From the NCBI RefSeq assembly GCF_023264675.1, contig NZ_JAHFVG010000011.1:1-64000 (forward strand): a stretch of DNA of 64,000 bases, read 5' to 3'. The DNA is from Rhodococcus sp. (in: high G+C Gram-positive bacteria) (GTDB lineage: Bacteria > Actinomycetota > Actinomycetes > Mycobacteriales > Mycobacteriaceae). The stretch's first letter is position 1; each line of letters begins with the position of its first letter. The notes beneath the pieces are model-generated. The model saw only the letters and a program-made list of their open reading frames with translations. It did no database searches and was not told the origin of the DNA. The translations under genes and the position numbers were made by a program. Of the stretch, positions 9,656 through 19,512 are shown one piece after another.

Positions 9656-10618
9656 ATGAAGAAGCCGGCATGGGCCAGATCGCCCCAATTACTCCACGAC
9701 CTCAGCACGCACGGGGTTGCAACGCGCGCCCAACTCCGTGAAGCGAAGGTGTCCGACAGCTCACTCACCGCGCGCACCCGACCGGGCGGTCCGTGGCAGC
9801 GCGTGCTCCCGGGCGTCTACCTGTTGCACAACGGATACCCGTCATCGTTGCAACGTTCCATCGCCGCTCTCGCCTACGGCGGCCCCGAATCCGTCGTCAC
9901 CGGTCGAGTCGGATTGGCAGCCTACGGTTACGCAAACGACGCGACGTCGAGCGAAGTGCACATCTTGATCCCGGCAGGTAGCCGTCGGGCATCGAAGTCG
10001 TTCGTGCGCGTGGAACGGACCTGGAGAATGCCCGACGCGATGGAGAAGGGCAGCCTCCGCGTCGCGCCTCTCGTACGCAGCCTCACCGACACCACACGCG
10101 CCGTGAAGACCGACGAACACTGCGTACAGCTCATTGCCGAGGTAGTTCAGCGCGGAGGCGTGACGATCGACGACATCGCACTCGAACTCGCCGAGGGTCC
10201 GCGCCGACACGGCGCTATCAGCAGACGGGTAATCGAGGAACTTCGCGACGACGCCCATTCGGTGGCCGAACTACAAGCTCAGAAGCTGTACGCCGAGAGC
10301 GGGCTGCCGCCGATGCAGCGCAATGTTGCCATCTACACGGAGTCCGGCAGGCTGCTGTGCATCACCGATAATTGGCTCGACATCGGTTTCTGCTGGGAGA
10401 TCGACTCCCTGGCTCATCACTTGTCGCCGGCCGACCACGCCAAAACCATTGCCCGACGCAACGACATGACCGGACACGGATTGATCGTCCTCTCACACCT
10501 GCCGCGGGACATCCGAGACAATCCCGCGAAAGTGCTCGCAGACCTCCAGTCGCACTACACGCTCGCGCTGGATCGGCCGTGTCCGCCGGTGACCGTTACC
10601 CCCCGTAACGACCGTTGA
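9656..10618 (+). CDS. AbiEi-like winged-helix protein with DUF559-like C-terminal domain
   Basis: This 320-residue protein of unknown function starts at ATG 9656 (MKKPAWARSP). The same frame is open back to 9494, but conserved family sequence begins only after this ATG. Residues about 8-60 form a winged-helix domain of the AbiEi-antitoxin type (QLLHDLSTHGVATRAQLREA, then GPWQRVLPGVYLL). A middle domain follows. The C-terminus carries D242, E248, D250 and a following HH (DIGFCWEIDSLAHH), which matches the DUF559/Vsr-like nuclease fold, where a D and an E-x-D precede the histidines. Many actinobacterial genomes hold several such genes without a toxin partner, and none is adjacent here. It is isolated between the emb and accD4 loci and bracketed by two palindrome pairs. 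Nuclease activity is inference. Confidence 0.65.
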   Translation: MKKPAWARSPQLLHDLSTHGVATRAQLREAKVSDSSLTARTRPGGPWQRVLPGVYLLHNGYPSSLQRSIAALAYGGPESVVTGRVGLAAYGYANDATSSEVHILIPAGSRRASKSFVRVERTWRMPDAMEKGSLRVAPLVRSLTDTTRAVKTDEHCVQLIAEVVQRGGVTIDDIALELAEGPRRHGAISRRVIEELRDDAHSVAELQAQKLYAESGLPPMQRNVAIYTESGRLLCITDNWLDIGFCWEIDSLAHHLSPADHAKTIARRNDMTGHGLIVLSHLPRDIRDNPAKVLADLQSHYTLALDRPCPPVTVTPRNDR

Positions 10619-10633
10619 CCGATTCCGTGCTCG

Positions 10634-10682
10634 CATGAATGGACCATCGCAACCGCCTGACCGTTGCCGTGGTCCATTCATG
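10634..10682. repeat. 49-bp palindromic repeat, copy 3
   Basis: The left arm is CATGAATGGACCATCGCAAC (identical to copy 1) and the right arm is GTTGCCGTGGTCCATTCATG. It starts 15 bp after the stop of the winged-helix gene, between two convergent genes. Confidence 0.9.
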
Positions 10683-10707
10683 CGGTCCGGATGCCACAGC
10701 GGTCCAA

Positions 10708-10756
10708 CATGAATGGACCATCACAACCGTCTAACCGTTGCGATGGTCCATTCATG
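10708..10756. repeat. 49-bp palindromic repeat, copy 4
   Basis: The left arm is CATGAATGGACCATCACAAC, the centre CGTCTAACC, and the right arm GTTGCGATGGTCCATTCATG. The 20-nt arms pair at every position, with one G-U wobble. It is 25 bp from copy 3 (74 bp start to start, as in the upstream pair) and 33 bp from the accD4 stop. Confidence 0.9.
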
Positions 10757-10789
10757 CCGAAAGGGGGGGGGAACTACACCAAGCGACGG

Positions 10790-12334
10790 TCAGATCGGCA
10801 GCAGGTGGTGCTTCCGCGGATTCTTGAAGACCTCTTTGTCCTTCAACAACTTCAGCGCCTTCCGGAGCTCGAGGCGGGTGCTCGACGGCTCGATGACGGC
10901 GTCGATGTACCCACGCTCGGCCGCGACCCATGGCGTCGCCACGTGCTCGTTGTAGAAGTTGATGAGCTGCTGACGCACGGCGGGCGCGTTGTCGCCCGCG
11001 GCCGCCAACTGCTTACGGCCGATGATGTTGACGGCACCCTCCGCGCCCATCACAGCGATACGTGCTGTGGGCCAGGCGAAGTTGATGTCGGCACCGAGCT
11101 GCTTGCAGCCCATGACCGCGTAGCCGCCGCCGTACGCCTTGCGGACGACGACGGTGATCTTGGGAACCGAAGCTTCGATGTAGGAGAACAGGAATCGTCC
11201 ACCGCGCTTGATGACGCCGACCTTCTCCTGATCGACACCGGGTAGGAATCCCGGGGTGTCGACGAGGAAGACCAGCGGGATGTTGTAGGCGTCGCAGATC
11301 CGGATGAAGCGCGCGGCCTTGTCCGATCCGTCGGCGTCGAGCGCGCCCGAAAGGTGCATCGGCTGATTCGCCACGATGCCGACCGACTTGCCGTCGACGC
11401 GACTCAGCCCCGTGAGGACGTTCGGTGCGATGCCCGACGACATTTCGTGGAACTCACCGTCGTCGAACAGGCGAAGGATGATGTCGCGCATGTCGTAACC
11501 GGCGTTGTCGGCGTCGGGCATGACCTTGTCCAGCAGAAGATCGGATTCGGTGATCTCCGGCTCCAAGCCGGGGTTCACGACGGGAGGGTCTTCCTGGCAG
11601 CTCGACGGCATGTAGCCGAGGTAGCTACGCACCCACTCGAAGGCAGCTTTCTCGTCGGCCGCGACGTGGTGGACGTTGCCGTACTCGGCCTGCTTGCGTG
11701 CAGACCCGAGGTCGTCGAGGCTGACCTCTTCGCCGGTGACGGACTTGATGACGTCCGGTCCGGTGACGAACATGTACGCCTCTTCGGTGGCGACCACGAC
11801 GTCGGTGTTGATCGGGGCGTAGACGGCGCCGCCTGCGCATTTACCGAGGATCACCGAGATCTGCGGACACATGCCGGACAGCGGCTCGTGACGACGCCCC
11901 AGTTCGGCGTACCAGGCGAGCGAGGTCACCGCGTCCTGCACACGAGCGCCACCGGAGTCGTTGATTCCGACCACCGGGCAGCCGACCCTGATCGCGAAGT
12001 CCATGATGCCGGCGACCTTGCGGCCGAACATCTCGCCGACCGTTCCGCCGAAGACGGTCTGGTCGTGGGAGAAGACGGCGACCGGGCGTCCGTCGACGGT
12101 GCCGTGTCCGGTGACCACGCCGTCGCTGTAGAGCGCCGTCGGGTCGTTCGGGGCTTTGACCAACGCGCCGATCTCGACGAAGCTGCCCGGATCGAGCAGC
12201 ATGTCGATGCGTTGTCGGGCACTGGGAATGCCCTTCTTGGCGCGTTTGGCGACGCCGACCTCACCTGCCGGTTCCTTGGCAAGTTCGAGATTGGCCCGCA
12301 GGTCGGCCAACTTTTCGGCGGTGGTACCAGTCAA
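10790..12334 (-). CDS. accD4: AccD4, acyl-CoA carboxylase beta (carboxyltransferase) subunit
   Basis: This 514-residue carboxyltransferase subunit works with a biotinylated alpha subunit encoded elsewhere. It carboxylates the long-chain acyl-CoA that becomes the alpha branch of mycolic acid and is condensed by Pks13. It aligns almost end to end with the M. tuberculosis Rv3799c family: [20 protein letters not shown] near the N-terminus, [28 protein letters not shown] (an oxyanion-hole glycine region), and [15 protein letters not shown] in the C-terminal half. The start is an unusual TTG at 12334, three nucleotides after the pks13 stop, which implies translational coupling. The N-terminal residues [10 protein letters not shown] fit the family, so this start is favoured over later ones. 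It is the last gene of the fadD32-pks13-accD4 operon. Palindrome copies 3 and 4 lie beyond its stop. Confidence 0.97.
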   Translation of the reverse strand: MTGTTAEKLADLRANLELAKEPAGEVGVAKRAKKGIPSARQRIDMLLDPGSFVEIGALVKAPNDPTALYSDGVVTGHGTVDGRPVAVFSHDQTVFGGTVGEMFGRKVAGIMDFAIRVGCPVVGINDSGGARVQDAVTSLAWYAELGRRHEPLSGMCPQISVILGKCAGGAVYAPINTDVVVATEEAYMFVTGPDVIKSVTGEEVSLDDLGSARKQAEYGNVHHVAADEKAAFEWVRSYLGYMPSSCQEDPPVVNPGLEPEITESDLLLDKVMPDADNAGYDMRDIILRLFDDGEFHEMSSGIAPNVLTGLSRVDGKSVGIVANQPMHLSGALDADGSDKAARFIRICDAYNIPLVFLVDTPGFLPGVDQEKVGVIKRGGRFLFSYIEASVPKITVVVRKAYGGGYAVMGCKQLGADINFAWPTARIAVMGAEGAVNIIGRKQLAAAGDNAPAVRQQLINFYNEHVATPWVAAERGYIDAVIEPSSTRLELRKALKLLKDKEVFKNPRKHHLLPI

Positions 12335-12337
12335 AAT

Positions 12338-15300
12338 TCAGGCTCCGGTTCTTGCAGACTCGATCTCGTCGAGCTTCTTCGTCATATGTGCGGCGATTCG
12401 TCCAATGTACGGCTCGTCGACGACCGCGAGATGGTCGCCTCCGATCTGAACGATCTCGAGATCCTTCACGTACGGTCCCCATCCGCCGTGCGGCTGACGT
12501 GTCCCGTGCGCGGGCTCGAGTGCGATGGCGTCGTCGTGATACTTGTCGGCCATGTACAGCGTCACGTGGCCGCCGTACTCCTTCAGCTCAGCAGTCTGAA
12601 TCGCACGGTTGTCCAGCCACGATGTGCGCTGGTGTTCGATGATTCCGCCGGGAATCTTCGCGCCGCTGAGCTTGACGAGATCCATGATGGTGCGGATCTG
12701 ACCCTCGTCGTCCGATTCGACGAGCTTGTCGTACGGGATCGGGTAGTCGACGCCGTAGGTCTTCTTCGCGAACTCCGCGTACCGCTCCCATCGGCGACGA
12801 ACCTCGTCCTTGGTGTCGGGAATCGGCTCGCCTGGCATCACGGTGTCCAGCAACCCGACGTAGGCGACCTCGATACCGAGGGCCTCGAACTGACGAGCCA
12901 CCGCGTAGGCCAGAACGCCGCCGAGCGACCACCCGACGAACACGTACGGTCCCTCGGGCTGGATCTCGCGAATCAGTGGGACGTACTCAGCGGCACGCAC
13001 GTCGATCGGTCCTTCGACACGCTCTAGCCCGTACATCGGAGTTCCTGCCGGCAGCTTCCGCAGCAGCGGCTCGTAGGCGACTGTCGATCCGCCGGCCGGA
13101 TGGAATACGAATACCGGTGTGGCCGTAGACCCTTCGGGCCGCACGCGCAGATTGCGGACGAGTCCGGTGATCTCACCGTCCTCGAGGTGCGGCCTGACTT
13201 TCTCCGCGAGCTGTTCGATGGTCTCCGAATCGAGGACGTCGTCGAAGCTGACCTCACCGCCTGCGCGTTCGGTCAACCGTGCCGCCAACTTCTCGGCGGT
13301 CTCGTCGTCGAGGATCGGAAGGGTGTTGAAGATGCCCTTGGCGGATTCCTTCGTCACCACAGCCCAGGTTGCGAAGGTCAGTCGCTCCGCCGCATCGCGT
13401 GGAGGCACGTCGGAACCTGCAGCCTCGGCAAATGCTTCCTTGCCGCTGAGATCGACCGGGGAATTCTGCGGCGTCACCGAATCCTGCGGTGCTGCAACCG
13501 GAGTCTCGGCGACAGCCTCTTCGACCGGTGCTGCCTCCATGGCCGGAGCCGCCTGCTCGGCAGCCTTCTCCGCCGCCTGCTGATCCGCCATCGCCTGAAC
13601 CTCTTCGCGGTTCTCGAGGGCGTAACGCAGGTACTTCTCGACCTCGAGCAGGTTGGCATCGCGCACGGCCTGCAGCTGCACGGTCGGGATGTCGAACTCG
13701 TACTCGACACGGTTCTTGATGCGCACGGCGCTGAGGGAGTCGAGTCCCAGCTCGATCAACGGAATCTCCGGCGGCAGGTCCTCGGGGGCGTAGCCCATGG
13801 ACTCGGCGACGATGATCGCGAGGCGATCTTCGAGCTTCTGGTTGCCACTGGGATCCCAGCGATCACCAAATGTCTCCACGACCTCCGGGAGTTCCTCCAT
13901 TGGCGAACTGGACGGTTCGACCACGGCCACAACAGGTTCCGGCAACGCCTCACCCGAGGACACCACGGCCTCGTGCAGCAGCACGAAGGTCGAACCCTGA
14001 TGCGAGTGCACCTGAACCGACGCGCCGCCGAGATGCGACGCCAGCGTGGTGACGACGGTTCCCGCGGTGGGAACTGCAGCGTGGGTCACCGAAACGCCGA
14101 GTGCGACCCCCGAGTACACCTGAGCTGCAGCGGCATTCACCAGATCGTCGAGCGAGGTGACCGCCGAGGCCTGGACCTCCCACACATACCGACCGTCGGG
14201 CAGTGCGACACGAGCACCGGGCACACGAGTGTTTCCCGACGAGCTCACGCGCGAGGACAGCCAGAACTCCTTGCGCAGGTAGGCAGTACGCGGGATTGCT
14301 GCATAACCGCCGTCGTCGAACAGCGTGGTCAGGTCGACAGCATGGCCGTGCACGTACAGCTGGGCGAGAGCCGACAGGAACGTCTCCGACTCGTCTTCCT
14401 TGCGCTTGAGCGTCGGAATCAACGTGGCGTCGGCAACCCCGGCCGCCCAGGCGGTCGCGGCGATGGACATCAACGCCACCGGATTCGGGGATAGCTCGAT
14501 AAACGTCGTATGCCCGTCGCCGACAGCGACATTGACAGCCTGAGTGAAGTTGACCGGGTGGCGCATGCCCTTGGTCCAGTACTCCACACCGTGGATCGGA
14601 TCGTGACCGACGCGGTAGTGCGCCTCCAGATCCACCGAGGAGTAGACGCCCGCCTTCAGAACACCCGGCTCGATTCCGGCGAGCTCGGCAGCGAGCTCAC
14701 CGAGCAGCGGATCGACCGCAGCCGTATGGCCCGCACCCTTGACGTCGAGAAGCCGCGCCATCTTGCCTGCCGCTTCGGCGACCTGGACGAGTTCCTCGAC
14801 CTGAGCACGGGGTCCGCCGACGGTGGTGTGCGTCGGTGCCGCGTAGACACACGGTTCCACGTCGGGGAACTGATCGGTCAGAGCCTTGACCTCGTCGGCC
14901 GAGTACTCGACGAGTGCCATCGCACCCTGCGACGCTGCGCCGAGTCCCTCTTGACCCTCGGCCAGCAGACGGGACCGTGCGTAGATGATCCGGACCGCAT
15001 CTTCGAGATTCAGACCGCCGGCAACGTACGCTGCGGCGACCTCTCCCATCGAGTGCCCGATCACAGCCGAGGCGTCGGCGCCGTGCGCGCGAAGTGTTGC
15101 CGCCAAGGCGATCTGGATGACGAAGATCGCGACCTGAGAGTTCTCGAACTCGTAGGTCTGCGAATCGTCGAGGATGATCTCCTTGATGGAGTACCCGGCC
15201 TCGTCGATCAGAAGTTCGTCGACCTCGTCCAGTGCTGCAGCGAAGATCTTGTTGGTGTTGTACAGGGTCGACGCCATCTTCCGATGCTGCGAACCGAACC

Positions 15301-17374
15301 CGGAGAACACCCAGACCGCGTCGTTGGCTGCGGGAGAGTCGGCCGAGAAGACACCGTGCCCGGGCTTGCCTGCAGCGATGGCACGCAGGCCGGTGATCGC
15401 TTCGGCGCGGGTGGATGCGAGAACCACTGCGCGCGAACGCCCGTGATTCCGTTTGGCGAGCGCACGACCGACGTCGGCGAGCGGCGTCGTGCTTCCCGCT
15501 TCGGTTTCGAGCCAGTCGGCCAGATCCGACGCAGCACGTTTACGGCGCGACGGAAGGGCGGCCGACACGGCAAGGACGACAGTCTCGGGAGCACCGGAAT
15601 CCGAAAGCTCCACCCCTTCCAGAATCTGCTCGGCCTCAGCAACCGGGTCGGTGGTCTCCACCTCGGACACCGGCGGAACACCTTCCACCAGAACAGCTTC
15701 CGGATCCACTGCGTCCGCGTCGAAACTCTCGGACGTCTCGTCGGCGACGTATTCCTTCAGAACGACGTGCGCGTTGGTACCACCGAAGCCGAAGCCCGAG
15801 ATACCGGCGACGGCCTTTCCGGTGTACCGAGGCCACTCGGCACCCTCGGAAATGACCTTCAGGTGCGCCTTGTCGAAGTCGATGTACGGGTTCGGACCCA
15901 CATAGTTGAGCGAGGCAGGCAGACGATTCTGCTGCATCGCGAGGACAACCTTGATCAGCCCTGCAGCGCCTGCCGCAGATTCGAGGTGCCCGAAGTTGGT
16001 CTTGGCCGAACCCAACAGTGCAGGCTTGTCCGCATCACGACCACGACCGACGACACGGCCGAGGGCGTCCGCCTCGATGGGGTCGCCGAGAATGGTTCCG
16101 GTGCCGTGCGCCTCGATGTAGTCGACTCCCGAAGGCGCGATGCCGGCGTCGCGGTAGGCGAATCGCAGTGCGTCGGCCTGGGCGTCGGGGCTCGGAGCCA
16201 GCAGTCCGTTGGAGCGCCCGTCCTGATTGACGGCCGATCCGGCGACCACGGCGAGGATGTCGTCGCCATCGCGCTTGGCGTCTTCGAGACGCTTGAGCAC
16301 GACGAGGCCACCGCCCTCGGAGCGGATCATGCCGTTGGCGTCGGACGAGAAAGCTTTGATCTTGCCATCGGGCGCAAGGACGCCGGTCTGACCGAAGCCG
16401 ACGGTGATGGGCGGAGCGAGCAACATGTTGACGCCGCCGGCGACGGCGAGGTCGGACTCACCGGTGCGCAGGCTGCGAACAGCCTGGTGCACTGCCACCA
16501 GCGAGCTCGAGCACGCGGTATCCACTGCAATGGACGGTCCGCGGAAGTCGTAGAAGTACGACACACGGTTCGCGACGATTGCCGTCGACGTTCCGGTGAG
16601 TGCGTACGGGTGCGCGTTGATGTCGCTGACCGCGAGGAGTTGGTAGTCGTTGGACGAGCTGCCGATGAACACACCGACCTGAGAACCCTTGATCGAGCTC
16701 GCCGGAATGCGCGCGTGCTCCAGCGCTTCCCAGGTGAGTTCGAGTGCGAGGCGCTGCTGTGGGTCGACGTTGACGACCTCGTTGGGCGACATCGCGAAGA
16801 ACTCGGCATCGAACGTCTTCACGTCATCGAGGTAGCCACCCTTGGTGACGGTGGCGTCGACGGCGGCCTTGATGGCCGGATCCGAGGTGAATTCTTCCCA
16901 GCGGCCCTCGGGAAGATCGCGGATTCCGTCGCGTCCCTCGTCGAGCAGGGCCCACATCTCCTCGGGCGTCGTGCCAGCTCCCGGGAAGCGCGTCGACACT
17001 CCGACGATGGCGATGTCGTGTGACTCGCCCGGCTGCAGACCCCGCGTGTAGAACGCGTCGTCCACAGCGCCTTCCGGCTCCTCGGGCTCGCCCTCGATGA
17101 TGATCTTCGCCAGCGACGCAATGGTGGGGTGCTGGTAGACCACCGTGGCCGTCAGCGTGACGCCGACCAATTCTTCGATCTCACCGGAAAGCGCAACCGC
17201 ATCTCGCGACGACAACCCGAACTCTTCCATCGGGCGATCATCGGAGATCAGGTCGACGGATTGCCCGGTGGCGTCGGCCACCCACTTCCGCAGCCATTGG
17301 CGAAGCTCGGCGACCGTGAGGTCCCCGCCGCCTTCGGCACGTTGGATTTTGTCGGTTTCTTGTTCGGACATCAC
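12338..17374 (-). CDS. pks13: Pks13, mycolic-acid condensing polyketide synthase
   Basis: This 1678-residue type I PKS performs the Claisen condensation that joins the meromycoloyl chain and carboxylated alpha chain, then releases the product onto trehalose. The order is ACP-KS-AT-ACP-TE. The N-terminal ACP has its phosphopantetheine serine at S55 (FGLSSRDAV). KS has C288 in TACSSS, with EAHGTGT and NFGHLESAAG following. AT has S775 in GHSMGE. The second ACP has S1213 in LGLDSLSAV. TE has S1483 in GWSLGG. It is slightly shorter than the M. tuberculosis enzyme, mostly in the linkers, one of which (about residues 1280-1330) is Ala/Glu-rich. The start is GTG 17374 or ATG 17371, the very next codon. 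It lies 40 nt after fadD32 and 3 nt before accD4. Confidence 0.98.
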   Translation of the reverse strand: MMSEQETDKIQRAEGGGDLTVAELRQWLRKWVADATGQSVDLISDDRPMEEFGLSSRDAVALSGEIEELVGVTLTATVVYQHPTIASLAKIIIEGEPEEPEGAVDDAFYTRGLQPGESHDIAIVGVSTRFPGAGTTPEEMWALLDEGRDGIRDLPEGRWEEFTSDPAIKAAVDATVTKGGYLDDVKTFDAEFFAMSPNEVVNVDPQQRLALELTWEALEHARIPASSIKGSQVGVFIGSSSNDYQLLAVSDINAHPYALTGTSTAIVANRVSYFYDFRGPSIAVDTACSSSLVAVHQAVRSLRTGESDLAVAGGVNMLLAPPITVGFGQTGVLAPDGKIKAFSSDANGMIRSEGGGLVVLKRLEDAKRDGDDILAVVAGSAVNQDGRSNGLLAPSPDAQADALRFAYRDAGIAPSGVDYIEAHGTGTILGDPIEADALGRVVGRGRDADKPALLGSAKTNFGHLESAAGAAGLIKVVLAMQQNRLPASLNYVGPNPYIDFDKAHLKVISEGAEWPRYTGKAVAGISGFGFGGTNAHVVLKEYVADETSESFDADAVDPEAVLVEGVPPVSEVETTDPVAEAEQILEGVELSDSGAPETVVLAVSAALPSRRKRAASDLADWLETEAGSTTPLADVGRALAKRNHGRSRAVVLASTRAEAITGLRAIAAGKPGHGVFSADSPAANDAVWVFSGFGSQHRKMASTLYNTNKIFAAALDEVDELLIDEAGYSIKEIILDDSQTYEFENSQVAIFVIQIALAATLRAHGADASAVIGHSMGEVAAAYVAGGLNLEDAVRIIYARSRLLAEGQEGLGAASQGAMALVEYSADEVKALTDQFPDVEPCVYAAPTHTTVGGPRAQVEELVQVAEAAGKMARLLDVKGAGHTAAVDPLLGELAAELAGIEPGVLKAGVYSSVDLEAHYRVGHDPIHGVEYWTKGMRHPVNFTQAVNVAVGDGHTTFIELSPNPVALMSIAATAWAAGVADATLIPTLKRKEDESETFLSALAQLYVHGHAVDLTTLFDDGGYAAIPRTAYLRKEFWLSSRVSSSGNTRVPGARVALPDGRYVWEVQASAVTSLDDLVNAAAAQVYSGVALGVSVTHAAVPTAGTVVTTLASHLGGASVQVHSHQGSTFVLLHEAVVSSGEALPEPVVAVVEPSSSPMEELPEVVETFGDRWDPSGNQKLEDRLAIIVAESMGYAPEDLPPEIPLIELGLDSLSAVRIKNRVEYEFDIPTVQLQAVRDANLLEVEKYLRYALENREEVQAMADQQAAEKAAEQAAPAMEAAPVEEAVAETPVAAPQDSVTPQNSPVDLSGKEAFAEAAGSDVPPRDAAERLTFATWAVVTKESAKGIFNTLPILDDETAEKLAARLTERAGGEVSFDDVLDSETIEQLAEKVRPHLEDGEITGLVRNLRVRPEGSTATPVFVFHPAGGSTVAYEPLLRKLPAGTPMYGLERVEGPIDVRAAEYVPLIREIQPEGPYVFVGWSLGGVLAYAVARQFEALGIEVAYVGLLDTVMPGEPIPDTKDEVRRRWERYAEFAKKTYGVDYPIPYDKLVESDDEGQIRTIMDLVKLSGAKIPGGIIEHQRTSWLDNRAIQTAELKEYGGHVTLYMADKYHDDAIALEPAHGTRQPHGGWGPYVKDLEIVQIGGDHLAVVDEPYIGRIAAHMTKKLDEIESARTGA

Positions 17375-17414
17375 TCACCAAGTTACGTGTCGAAGGAACG
17401 GGACGAGCGGTACG

Positions 17415-19313
17415 TCAGTCCGGCAGTTCCGCGTCGGGGAAAGCCTGCTGCTGGTAGCCGCCGCGGAGGGTGCCTTCGATGTAGGCAGCCTTGCAGGCGC
17501 GACGAGCGATCTTGCCGCTCGATGTGCGAGGAATCGAGCCCGCTGGAACCAGCAGGACGTCGCGAACCGTGACGCCGTGGCGTGCCGAGATCGCGGTACG
17601 GACCACGTCGGCGATGGGCTCGGGATCGGCCTTGCCTGCGCCTGGTGCGCGTTCGGCCACGATGACCAGCTGCTCGGAACTGTCGTCCGAGTCCTTGGTC
17701 AGTGCGGCACCGGCGAACTCGAAGACGACGTCGGGAAGCTGATTGAGCGGAACCGAGAACGCAGCGACGAAACCGGGACGCAGTGCCTTGCTCGATTCCT
17801 GCGCCGAGAACTCGAGGTCCTGCGGGTAGTGGTTGCGGCCGTCGACGATGACGAGGTCCTTCACGCGGCCCGTGATGTAGAGCTCTCCGTCGTGGTAGAC
17901 ACCGAAGTCGCCGGTGCGCATCCAGTTGCCGCCTTCGGGCGCGCCCTCGGCGTGTGACCCTGCCGGGATGCGGCTGACGAGCTTGTTGTGGAACGTTTCG
18001 GTGCTTTCGAGCTCACGGCCCCAGTAGCCCTGGCCGATGTTCTCACCGTGCAACCAGATCTCGCCGACGTGATCGTCGCCCTGCTCGGTCGCGGAGTCGG
18101 AATCGACGATGGCTGCCCACTGGCTACGGGCGACCGTTCCGGTGGAGACCTGAGGGATCGCGCCTGCGGCATCTCGGTCGACGACGACGAAGTTGCCTGC
18201 GTTGAGCTCGGTGCGATCGACGTAGACGACCTTGGCTTCGTCGGCGTGCTTGCTGGTCGAGACGAACAGCGTTGCCTCGGCCATGCCGTAGGACGGCTTG
18301 ATCGCCGACTTCGGCAGACCGTACGGGCCGAACGCGTCGTTGAACTTCTTCATCGACGTCGTCGTGACCGGCTCGCTGCCGTTGATCAGGCCGATGACGT
18401 TGGAGAGATCGAGGTGCTCGCCGTTCTTCGGCAGACCACGCGTGGCGGCGTGCTCGAACGCGAAGTTCGGAGCAGCGGCGAACGTTCCTGCACCGTCGGA
18501 GACAGCTGCGAGTTCCTTGATCCAGCGCCACGGCCGCTGCACGAAGGCACGCGGGCTCATGATGGTGATGTACTTGCCGCCCAGTGCGGGCAGGATGACC
18601 GTCAGCAGGCCCATGTCGTGGAACATCGGCAGCCACGTGACGCCGCGCGAGTCCTCGGTGATCTCCATGCTGTCGACCATCTGAAGCGCGTTGACGCCGA
18701 CCGCGCGGTGCGTGATCTCCACACCGGCGGGAGTACGCGTCGAGCCGGACGTGTACTGGAGGTATGCGATGTCGTCGAGCTTCGCGTCGTGCTCGGTCCA
18801 GGTCTCACCGACGCTGTCCGGGATCGCATCGACCGCGATGACGCGGGGACGCTCGGCGGCGGGAAGCACGCGGAAGAAGGTGCGGACTCCGGCGGCGGAG
18901 TTGGTGGCCGTGAGAATGGCCGTCGGCTTGCAGTCTCCGAGGACGGCGTGCAGACGATCGCTGTGGCCCGGCTCGTCGGGATCGAAGAGCGGCACCGCGA
19001 TGGTGCCCGCGTAGATGGCGCCGAAGAACGCGATGACGTAGTCGAGCCCCTGCGGAGCGAGGATGGCGACACGATCGCCCGGCTTGGTCACCTGCTGCAG
19101 ACGCGCTGCTACCGCGCGGAGTCGGGTGCCGAACTCGGACCAGGTCAGCTCATGGGCTTCACCGTCACGCTCACGCGAATAGTCCATGTACCGGTATGCC
19201 AGGGTGTCCGCGTTCTCCGCGACGTTGACCTCGACGTGGCGAACGAGCGTCTTGCCCTCCGCGATGACGATGTGGCCGTTCTCATCGATGTAGTCATCGA
19301 ATGTGTGGCTCAT
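17415..19313 (-). CDS. fadD32: FadD32, long-chain fatty-acyl-AMP ligase
   Basis: This 632-residue adenylate-forming enzyme activates the meromycolic acid as acyl-AMP and loads it onto the N-terminal ACP of Pks13. The P-loop-like motif [11 protein letters not shown] is at about residues 188-198. The later [17 protein letters not shown] and [19 protein letters not shown] are FAAL/ANL core motifs. Length fits the FAAL family. ATG 19313 ([15 protein letters not shown]) is chosen because GGAGGAG lies about nine nucleotides upstream. A longer frame reaches 19361, but its extra 16 residues are basic and not conserved. It is the first gene of the fadD32-pks13-accD4 operon and has its own promoter region between 19314 and the terminator at 19463. 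Confidence 0.97.
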   Translation of the reverse strand: MSHTFDDYIDENGHIVIAEGKTLVRHVEVNVAENADTLAYRYMDYSRERDGEAHELTWSEFGTRLRAVAARLQQVTKPGDRVAILAPQGLDYVIAFFGAIYAGTIAVPLFDPDEPGHSDRLHAVLGDCKPTAILTATNSAAGVRTFFRVLPAAERPRVIAVDAIPDSVGETWTEHDAKLDDIAYLQYTSGSTRTPAGVEITHRAVGVNALQMVDSMEITEDSRGVTWLPMFHDMGLLTVILPALGGKYITIMSPRAFVQRPWRWIKELAAVSDGAGTFAAAPNFAFEHAATRGLPKNGEHLDLSNVIGLINGSEPVTTTSMKKFNDAFGPYGLPKSAIKPSYGMAEATLFVSTSKHADEAKVVYVDRTELNAGNFVVVDRDAAGAIPQVSTGTVARSQWAAIVDSDSATEQGDDHVGEIWLHGENIGQGYWGRELESTETFHNKLVSRIPAGSHAEGAPEGGNWMRTGDFGVYHDGELYITGRVKDLVIVDGRNHYPQDLEFSAQESSKALRPGFVAAFSVPLNQLPDVVFEFAGAALTKDSDDSSEQLVIVAERAPGAGKADPEPIADVVRTAISARHGVTVRDVLLVPAGSIPRTSSGKIARRACKAAYIEGTLRGGYQQQAFPDAELPD

Positions 19314-19418
19314 TGTGTTCAATCTCCTCCGACGGGAATCCGCTGCTGCTGCACTCTTCAAGACGAGCGGCCCGCGTCCCGATTTTTCTTCGGCTCACGT
19401 TGGCGCCAAACAGCGTGA

Positions 19419-19447
19419 ATATTACTAGCTGGTAGCTAACTCGATAA
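19419..19447 (-). promoter_or_regulatory. Candidate fadD32 promoter with operator-like palindrome
   Basis: Read on the minus strand, TTATCG (19447-19442) and TAATAT (19424-19419) are 17 nt apart, about 105 nt before the fadD32 start. The spacer contains the inverted repeat TAGCT-ACC-AGCTA (19426-19438). The -10 is good and the -35 weak. The palindrome placed between them would suit a repressor such as a TetR-type acyl-CoA sensor. Assigned by eye only. Confidence 0.35.
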
Positions 19448-19462
19448 CCACTTCATCCAGAC

Positions 19463-19498
19463 CACATCGGGCTACCCCGCGAGGAGCGACCCGATGTG
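19463..19498 (-). terminator. Hairpin terminator after the F420-type oxidoreductase gene
   Basis: The perfect 9-bp stem CACATCGGG / CCCGATGTG encloses an 18-nt loop that contains a further GCT/AGC pairing. It starts 14 nt past the stop codon at 19513. There is no U-tract, as is common in high-GC actinobacteria. It would separate this gene from the fadD32 operon. Confidence 0.6.
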
Positions 19499-19512
19499 AG
19501 CACGTTCGGTGG

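Noticed and set aside
14510-17023. 837-residue open frame on the plus strand opposite pks13
   Set aside because: It is a shadow of the GC-rich antisense strand, with no recognisable domain, while the minus strand encodes the complete ACP-KS-AT-ACP-TE protein.
17371-17374. Choice between GTG 17374 and ATG 17371 for pks13
   Set aside because: The difference is one codon and cannot be decided from sequence. The longer form is listed.
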